Shown: in pieces, positions 59,559 through 64,000 of the stretch
Numbering within the stretch: position 1 is the stretch's first letter
How the letters are laid out: each line of letters begins with the position of its first letter
The notes under the pieces: generated by a model
Told to the model about the DNA's origin: nothing
The model's database searches: none
What the model saw: only the letters and a program-made list of their open reading frames with translations
NCBI GenBank assembly: GCA_020845575.1
Contig: JADLFL010000059.1
Span: 1 to 64,000 of the forward strand
Direction: 5' to 3'
Source of the DNA: Acidobacteriota bacterium
GTDB lineage: Bacteria; Acidobacteriota; Vicinamibacteria; Vicinamibacterales; Vicinamibacteraceae
DNA length: 64,000 bases
Program-made: the position numbers and the translations under genes

Positions 59559-59591
59559 GAAAGCCGCGGCCTTCTTCGCGAAGGACCACCG

Positions 59592-60449
59592 ATGAAGTTC
59601 GCGTGGATCCACACGGAGAAGGCCACCTATCCGGTCAGCAAGTTGTGTCGCTGGCTCGGCGTGACGCCGAGCGGCTACTACGCCTGGTGCCTCCGTCCTG
59701 AATCGGCGCACCGCCGCCGGGACCGCCAGCTCAAGGTGTTGATCCGGGCGTCGTTCGACGCGCACAAGTCGCGCTACGGTAGCCCGCGGATCTACGGCGA
59801 CTTGCAGGACGCGCAGGAACCGGTGAGCAAGAAGCGCGTCGCGCGTCTCATGCAGGAAGACGGCTTGAAAGCGCGCCCCCGCAAGCGCTTCAAGAACACA
59901 ACGATGAGCGATCACGACCAGCCCGTCGCCGACAATGTGCTCGACCGGCAGTTCACCGCCGACACGCCCAATCAGCGCTGGGTAGGCGACACCACGGAGT
60001 TCGTCATCGGCGAGAGCAGCACGCTGTATCTCGCCGTCATCCTCGACCTGTTCTCCCGCTTCGTGGTCGGCTGGGCGCTCAGTGCGGTCAACGACCGGCA
60101 CCTGACGCTCCGCGCGCTGGACATGGCCGTGAAACGCCGTTGTCCCGGCGCGGGCCTGCTGTTCCACTCCGACCAGGGCTGCACGTACGCCAGTGAGGAC
60201 TATCAGGTCGCCCTGGGACCGCGCGGGATCACCTGTAGCATGAGTCGCCGCGGCAACTGCTACGACAACGCCGTGATGGAGAGCTTCTTCTCGACCGTCA
60301 AGAGTGAGCTCGCCGACCGCTTCGGCAGCTACAGCGAAGCCAAGATGGAGGTGTTCGACTACCTGGAGGTGTACTACAACCAGCGACGCCGGCACTCGAC
60401 GCTCGGACAGATCAGTCCGGCTGAATTCGAGCGACGTGCTGCCGCGTAG
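59592..60449 (+). CDS. IS3-family transposase OrfB
   Basis: This 285-aa DDE transposase domain is complete. It begins MKFAWIHTEKATYPVSKLCR, then has HTH_21 (KSRYGSPRIYGDLQD). The catalytic residues are in WVGDTTEFVIGESSTLYLAV (D), LLFHSDQGCTYAS (D) and CYDNAVMESFFSTVKSEL (E). It normally needs frameshifting from OrfA. Because OrfA is split by IS110, only the OrfB product could be made, so the element is probably not self-mobile. Confidence 0.92.
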   Translation: MKFAWIHTEKATYPVSKLCRWLGVTPSGYYAWCLRPESAHRRRDRQLKVLIRASFDAHKSRYGSPRIYGDLQDAQEPVSKKRVARLMQEDGLKARPRKRFKNTTMSDHDQPVADNVLDRQFTADTPNQRWVGDTTEFVIGESSTLYLAVILDLFSRFVVGWALSAVNDRHLTLRALDMAVKRRCPGAGLLFHSDQGCTYASEDYQVALGPRGITCSMSRRGNCYDNAVMESFFSTVKSELADRFGSYSEAKMEVFDYLEVYYNQRRRHSTLGQISPAEFERRAAA

Positions 60450-60505
60450 CCCTCTGCGGGGTGCTCGGCGGCATCCGGTGTCCAGCGTCGTGCTTGACCC
60501 GACCG

Positions 60506-60848
60506 CCGCCAAGCACCTGTAGACTTGCTACGACCGTTGAAGAACGAAGGCTGATTCGACTGAACTAACCCGTCCACGGGATCGGATCAGGCCCAGTGCC
60601 GCCACGCTGGGCGGTGGGCAGTGTATGAGGGCGTGACCTCCTTGGGCAAGCGCGTGGTTCGCGGTGTGTTGTTGCCGTTGACCCGATGACGAGGAGCGGC
60701 GGTGGGCGCTTGTGGGACACCGCGCTCTGTGCGGTGTTCCAAGGCGCGGTGGGCACCGGTCTTCGGTGTCCACGGCGCCGGCAGCGTCCACGGCCTCAGG
60801 CCTCCGGAGTTGCCGTGCGCGTGCCGGTCTCCTTCCTGCGTGCGCTAC
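60506..60848. other. Scarred non-coding stretch
   Basis: No gene can be supported here. Frames on both strands are short and have no recognisable family. The sequence is GC-rich with several inverted repeats (for example CACCGCGCTCTGTGCGGTG near 60718-60736). Lying between the IS3 end and an IS21-like end repeat, it is probably the residue of an older mobile element. Confidence 0.4.
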
Positions 60849-60850
60849 GC

Positions 60851-60905
60851 CATCGTGATCAGCCATTCCACCGCATCGTGATCACCGATTCCACGCATCG
60901 TGATC
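60851..60905. repeat. Three CATCGTGATC repeats: IS21-like end remnant
   Basis: CATCGTGATC occurs at 60851, 60874 and 60896 with spacing of 23 and 22 bases, joined by near-identical AGCCATTCCACCG/ACCGATTCCACG linkers. Serial sites like these form the ends of one branch of IS21 elements (GTGATCACGATG...GGAAT type, from memory). No transposase gene is left here. The helicase fragment begins directly after the third copy. Confidence 0.5.
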
Positions 60906-61285
60906 GGGCGTTTGACCTGCATCTGTACTGTCGGCACGTCATTCACCACGACTTGTGCTGGAACCCCTCGACGCTGGGACAGCGGACTGGACGGGTTGAC
61001 AGGATCGGGTGCCGCGCTGAACGCATCAGCGAGTCGATCCACCTGTACCTGCCCTGCATCGCCGCCACCCAGGACGAGAAGATGTTTCGCGTGGTGCGCG
61101 ACAGGGAGCGGTGGTTCAACATCCTGACGGGCGAGAACTACGAGGTGGACGAGGCAGCCACTGAGCGTCGCGCAGCCAGAGTGCCGCTTCCCCCAGTGCT
61201 CCAGAAGCAACTCTCGATGACCCTACATCCCACCACTGAGGACAGCCCGAGACCGGAGCAACCCGAGCAGGCCGCCATGGCATGA
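60906..61285 (+). pseudogene. SNF2-type helicase, C-terminal stub
   Basis: Right after the repeat remnant the frame reads FDLHLYCRHVIHHDLCWNPS and LGQRTGRVDRIG, the last helicase motifs (V-VI) of SNF2/RapA-like proteins. It continues with ISESIHLYLPCIAATQDEKM and FRVVRDRERWFNILTG, as in full-length relatives. Motifs I to IV are absent upstream. The stub ends at TGA 61283 and the next ORF starts at once. An IS event removed the front of this gene. Confidence 0.8.
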
Positions 61286-61636
61286 ATGTTCGGTCCAGCT
61301 CTGCCGATCGTTACCCGAAGTGAGGTCGCGTGGTGTGTGGCCGGTGCGCCCCTCAGGAGCGGAGCCGACGAGGAAGGCGGACTGAACTTCGTGCCTGAGC
61401 AAAAGACCCTGAGAAGTGTTCCGGAGAGTGGAGAAGCACGCTCGGATCTCCAGCGACGACCGGCGCTCGGGCTCGACCAGGTGTTCGCGGCACTCGTGGC
61501 TGCCTCCGAGGAGTCCGCTCCCCAAGCGCGCCAAGAAGAAGGCCCATTCGACCAGGCGCAAGGTCGCGCGTCCTCTCTATGGCGCTTCCTCCGTGAAGTG
61601 ACGAAGAACAGAGGGGGCGCATCGAGCTTGAAGTGA
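61286..61636 (+). CDS. Hypothetical protein
   Basis: This 116-aa ORF starts at ATG 61286, one base after the stop of the helicase stub, and its stop overlaps the next start (GTGA). I recognise no family. It is hydrophilic, with a Q/E/R-rich centre (SEESAPQARQEEGPFDQAQG) and no membrane segment. The chained overlaps with its neighbours are the main support. It may be a remnant of a longer protein. Confidence 0.4.
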   Translation: MFGPALPIVTRSEVAWCVAGAPLRSGADEEGGLNFVPEQKTLRSVPESGEARSDLQRRPALGLDQVFAALVAASEESAPQARQEEGPFDQAQGRASSLWRFLREVTKNRGGASSLK

Positions 61637-61950
61637 TCGCGGGGCAAGAAACAGGCAGCCCCAGCGCGGTTCTAGAGGATCTGCGCGAGTGTGTCAACGA
61701 GGTTGGTGGAAGAACAAGGAGATGGAAGGTCTCTGCCATCGTGCCGCAGTCGTATCGCTTCAAGGAGGCTGTGCATTATCGCTCGATCCTGGTCGACTCC
61801 ACATCCTGCTTGTTGCATGACGGCGGCATCGAAGGATTCGACGGTGAGAAGTTGAAGCGGACACTGCCGACGCAGCTGCTGCACCCCGGTGGACCGATCG
61901 CAAGCGACATCGATGATCTGAGCCGTTCAGCCAAGCCAAGGGTGATCTGA
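61633..61950 (+). CDS. Hypothetical protein
   Basis: This 105-aa ORF starts at GTG 61633 inside the previous stop and ends four bases before the HNH gene. Segments such as SYRFKEAVHYRSILVDSTSC and GFDGEKLKRTLPTQLL look like a compact mixed fold, but no family is recognised. The tight spacing suggests it belongs to the same transcript as the HNH endonuclease. Confidence 0.5.
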   Translation: MIAGQETGSPSAVLEDLRECVNEVGGRTRRWKVSAIVPQSYRFKEAVHYRSILVDSTSCLLHDGGIEGFDGEKLKRTLPTQLLHPGGPIASDIDDLSRSAKPRVI

Positions 61951-61953
61951 CCC

Positions 61954-62922
61954 ATGCAGGGATGGGTGGCCAATACGCACGCCGAGTGGTTCGACTTCCT
62001 GCGGGAACGGCGTGACCGCTGGGAAGAGGTCAACTTCTGGACGCCCTCTGACTACGCCGGATTCTCTGGCAGGCCGGGGGTGCCATTCTTCTTCAAGCTG
62101 AAGTCGCCTCGCAATCGAATCGGAGGCTTTGGTCTTGTCTCGCGGTACGCGCGACTCCCCGAGTGGCTGGCCTGGGAGTGCTTCGGCGAGGCGAACGGGG
62201 CGCCCGACATCAGCCTGATGACCCGTCGGCTCGAACAGCTTCGCGCATCCAACCGGATGAAGGGCCGAGAGCAGAAGGGCCCTCCCCAGATCGGGTGCGT
62301 CCTCCTGAGCGATGCCGTATTCTTCCCGGAGGACATGTGGGTGGCGCAGCCCACCGACTGGGCCCCGGAGATCGTCAGGTACAAGCGGTACGACCTGACC
62401 GTCGGCGAGGGACTGCGCGTGTGGCGCGAGTGCCAGGAGCGCCTGCAGTCGCTGAGGCTGGGTCGAGTCGGAGACGCCGTGATGATGAGAGAGCCGGGGC
62501 AGGACGGCTTGTTCGCCACGGCCCGATACGGCACGCCACAGCTCGTGGCACCGCGCCTCGGGCAGGGCATCTTCCGCGTTGCCGTGATGGACGCCTACGG
62601 GCGAGCCTGCTCTGTCACTGGCGAGCACTCCTTGCCCGCCCTCGAGGCGGCACACATTAAGCCCTACGCCCTGCATGGCTCTCATGATGTGCGGAACGGT
62701 CTGCTGCTGCGCTCGGACCTCCACCGCCTGTACGACACCGGGTACGTCACGGTGACACCGGAGTACCGGCTCGAGGTGAGCAATCGATTGCGCGCGGACT
62801 ACAGCAACGGCAAGAGCTACTACCCGATGCACGGGCAGTCGATTGGTCTCCCGAAGCGAACCCAGGAGAGGCCGGACCCGGACCTACTCGCATGGCACAA
62901 CGAGCGCGTGTTCAGGGAGTGA
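61954..62922 (+). CDS. HNH endonuclease
   Basis: This 322-aa protein has a C-terminal HNH_2-type nuclease domain. RVAVMDAYGRACSVTGEHSL is followed by ALEAAHIKPYALHGSHDVRN and GLLLRSDLHRLYD. The metal and catalytic residues are the histidines in AAHIKPY and DLHRLYD with the intervening Asn. The N-terminal 200 residues (TPSDYAGFSGRPGVPFFFKL) probably form a DNA-recognition domain, as in HNH restriction-type enzymes. It is the last of four chained ORFs behind the helicase stub. Confidence 0.85.
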   Translation: MQGWVANTHAEWFDFLRERRDRWEEVNFWTPSDYAGFSGRPGVPFFFKLKSPRNRIGGFGLVSRYARLPEWLAWECFGEANGAPDISLMTRRLEQLRASNRMKGREQKGPPQIGCVLLSDAVFFPEDMWVAQPTDWAPEIVRYKRYDLTVGEGLRVWRECQERLQSLRLGRVGDAVMMREPGQDGLFATARYGTPQLVAPRLGQGIFRVAVMDAYGRACSVTGEHSLPALEAAHIKPYALHGSHDVRNGLLLRSDLHRLYDTGYVTVTPEYRLEVSNRLRADYSNGKSYYPMHGQSIGLPKRTQERPDPDLLAWHNERVFRE

Positions 62923-63220
62923 GTGGGCATGGTTGATCTGGGACCGACTCTCGGTCCGGGGTGGCGCACGATCTGGAGCGGTACTCCTGTCTCCGTGAAT
63001 AGGACCACCTTGTACTCGGTCGTGGCTGCTGGCAGGCCGCGGCAGGACGCGTCTTTCATGCTGCGCGCAAGCGCACACCGAGAGTAGTGAAACACGATCG
63101 CTTCATCCGCTTCCTAGAGACGGCACCGGAGAAGTCCCGGTGCATGACCCGCGGCCGCACGACCTGCGATATCGAAGCGTCGAGTTGTGCCGACCCGGCC
63201 GACGCACCAACAGAGTAACC
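62923..63220. other. Intergenic region, nothing recognised
   Basis: These 298 bases hold no supported gene. The arms GGACCGACTCTCGGTCC near 62940-62956 form a tight palindrome soon after the HNH stop but lack a T-run. A promoter for the next gene may lie in the lower-GC part near 63080-63110. Confidence 0.4.
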
Positions 63221-63850
63221 ATGATCGCGATCTGCCCTGTACCGCGCGCCTGGCATCGTGTCTTCCAGCGGTTGGTGGACTTTGCTCAGCAACGCGGCGA
63301 GACCGGTCCTCCGGCACCTCTTATCCTTAGCGGCTGGACCTATTCGAGCGATGCAGACAAGCATGCGCGCTGGCAGCAAACCGTGCGCTGGGCAGAGGAG
63401 CGTGACTGCCTGGAGTTGCTTCAGGACATCACGCCAGACGACATGTATCGGGCGCCCGGACTCTCCTCGTATCGGCTTGGCGATGAGAGAGCGTTCTGGA
63501 ACACCACCGAGCGGCCGCTTCAGCCCCCGGAGCAGCTTGCTTCCTCGCTTGCCGCATTGCTGTCGAACTGGGACGAGATTGCTCCGGGCGGACTGTCGCT
63601 TGTGACGAGACCACTCGGCTGGTCCGGGCGAAAATCGCGGAGGCTGGTGGTGTGGGCCGATGCGTCGGCAGCCGCGCCGTGGGGCACGTGGGCATCACTC
63701 GACGACGACCGCAGCAAACGTCGCTCGTTCACGCGCCTGCGAGCGTCGGTCAACGTGGCCATCCAGCCGCACGCAGTGGACGACATCGTCTTCGTTCATG
63801 ACCCCGACTACTTGACAAAGAGACGGGCCCGGCATCGCTATCGGCCATGA
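63221..63850 (+). CDS. Hypothetical protein
   Basis: This 209-aa product from ATG 63221 reads MIAICPVPRAWHRVFQRLVD, then PLILSGWTYSSDADKHARWQ and LELLQDITPDDMYRAPGLSS. I do not recognise a family. It is a soluble mixed alpha/beta protein by composition, with a basic C-terminus. The frame opens further upstream at 63140, but ATG 63221 gives a more natural N-terminus. It has no close partner on either side. Confidence 0.6.
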   Translation: MIAICPVPRAWHRVFQRLVDFAQQRGETGPPAPLILSGWTYSSDADKHARWQQTVRWAEERDCLELLQDITPDDMYRAPGLSSYRLGDERAFWNTTERPLQPPEQLASSLAALLSNWDEIAPGGLSLVTRPLGWSGRKSRRLVVWADASAAAPWGTWASLDDDRSKRRSFTRLRASVNVAIQPHAVDDIVFVHDPDYLTKRRARHRYRP

Positions 63851-63945
63851 CGATTGCCGTGAGGGCCTCCCAACTGTGACACGTGCGCTCTCAAGCTTAC
63901 TCGGATCACCCCTCGGCATTGTCTGAGCAATAGGAGTCAAACTCG

Positions 63946-64000
63946 ATGGCACGCCGGCCGCGCACGTGGATCACTGACATGGGTCACTATCTTGAGGACG
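63946..64000 (+). CDS. 5' end of a further gene (cut by window edge)
   Basis: ATG 63946 follows AGGAG at 63932-63936 with a nine-base spacing, the clearest ribosome site in this part. The 18 codons present read MARRPRTWITDMGHYLED. No stop is met before the window ends. The product is unknown; the short N-terminus alone is not enough to assign a family. Confidence 0.55.
   Translation, partial: MARRPRTWITDMGHYLED

Larger units (their letters stand above)
57973..59559 (+). mobile_element. IS110-family element inside IS3 orfA
   Basis: The insertion is defined by the break in OrfA (after CTAAAAAA at 57972) and its resumption at about 59560. It has a long left non-coding part (about 230 bases) and almost no right part beyond the transposase stop. 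That is the layout of the IS110 group, whose left end encodes the bridge RNA. No target duplication or inverted ends are expected for this family. A-run ambiguity makes each edge uncertain by a few bases. Confidence 0.75.
57641..60505 (+). mobile_element. IS3-family element, interrupted by IS110
   Basis: The left end (CGGTTGGGCTTG...GTGGACATC near 57641-57672) and the right end read in reverse (CGGTCGGGTCAAGC...TGGACACC near 60505-60479) form imperfect inverted repeats. Inside are the orfA remnant and the intact orfB, separated by a complete IS110-family insertion. Removing that insertion rejoins CTAAAAAA to AGCCGCGGCCTTC and restores the usual OrfA end (KKAAAFFAK) and the orfA-orfB overlap. 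Element ends are accurate to a few bases only. Confidence 0.75.

Noticed and set aside
23953-64000. Prophage
   Set aside because: No capsid, portal, terminase, tail or lysis gene is recognisable between the integrase and the window end.

Overview
The window is a high-GC bacterial chromosome segment of about 65% GC by eye. It starts at the 3' end of an rRNA operon. The conserved block yebC-ruvC-ruvA-ruvB-fabH, a glycogen-to-trehalose cluster, and short dispersed GC-rich repeats that also sit in frame inside genes fit an Acidobacteriota member of the Vicinamibacteria/Luteitalea type. That assignment is inference from style and recall, not from a marker comparison.

Layout. 1-550: 23S 3' end, spacer, 5S rRNA and terminator. 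565-9155 (+): an SDR oxidoreductase, a membrane protein, an ATP-grasp/methyltransferase pair, a second methyltransferase, yebC-ruvC-ruvA-ruvB and fabH. 9255-20615 (-): a TIGR01777 epimerase, glgX, treS fused to a maltokinase-like domain, treZ and treY. GlgX debranches glycogen and TreY/TreZ make trehalose from the maltodextrins. TreS interconverts trehalose and maltose. 20710-23729 (+): queA, a cupin and a sulfatase. 23876-23952: a tRNA with CAU anticodon.

The tRNA is the left border of a genomic island. A P4-type tyrosine integrase follows it, and no right attachment site was recognised before the window ends. An IS21-family element sits next to the integrase and has cut off a NucS/DUF91-like nuclease gene.

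The island cargo (28671-57208) is a very large antiviral-type locus. Its parts are: a 1183-aa protein of unknown fold; a YprA-type DEAD helicase with DUF1998; a SNF2/RapA-like helicase; a 1721-aa PglX/Eco57I-like adenine methyltransferase whose recognition region has foreign base composition; a phospholipase-D nuclease fused to a BRCT domain on the opposite strand; a second, 2143-aa YprA-type helicase with DUF1998 and a nuclease-like tail; a UvrD-like helicase with a RelE-like N-terminal domain; a 56-aa micro-ORF; a second PLD-like protein; and a TPR-like protein. The parts list overlaps DISARM (SNF2, methyltransferase, PLD, DUF1998 helicase) and Druantia type III (large unknown protein plus DruE-type helicase). 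It may be a Druantia III-like module beside a DISARM-related system of the kind recently called ARMADA (from memory). The BRCT and RelE-like fusions are the least expected parts.

From 57552 to 61285 the island is broken. A PHP-domain (TrlF-like) gene survives only as about 30 codons before an IS3-family element. That IS3 element is itself split by an IS110-family element. An IS21-like end remnant follows, then the C-terminal stub of another SNF2 helicase. Small overlapping ORFs, an HNH endonuclease (61954-62922), an unknown protein and the first codons of a further gene complete the window.
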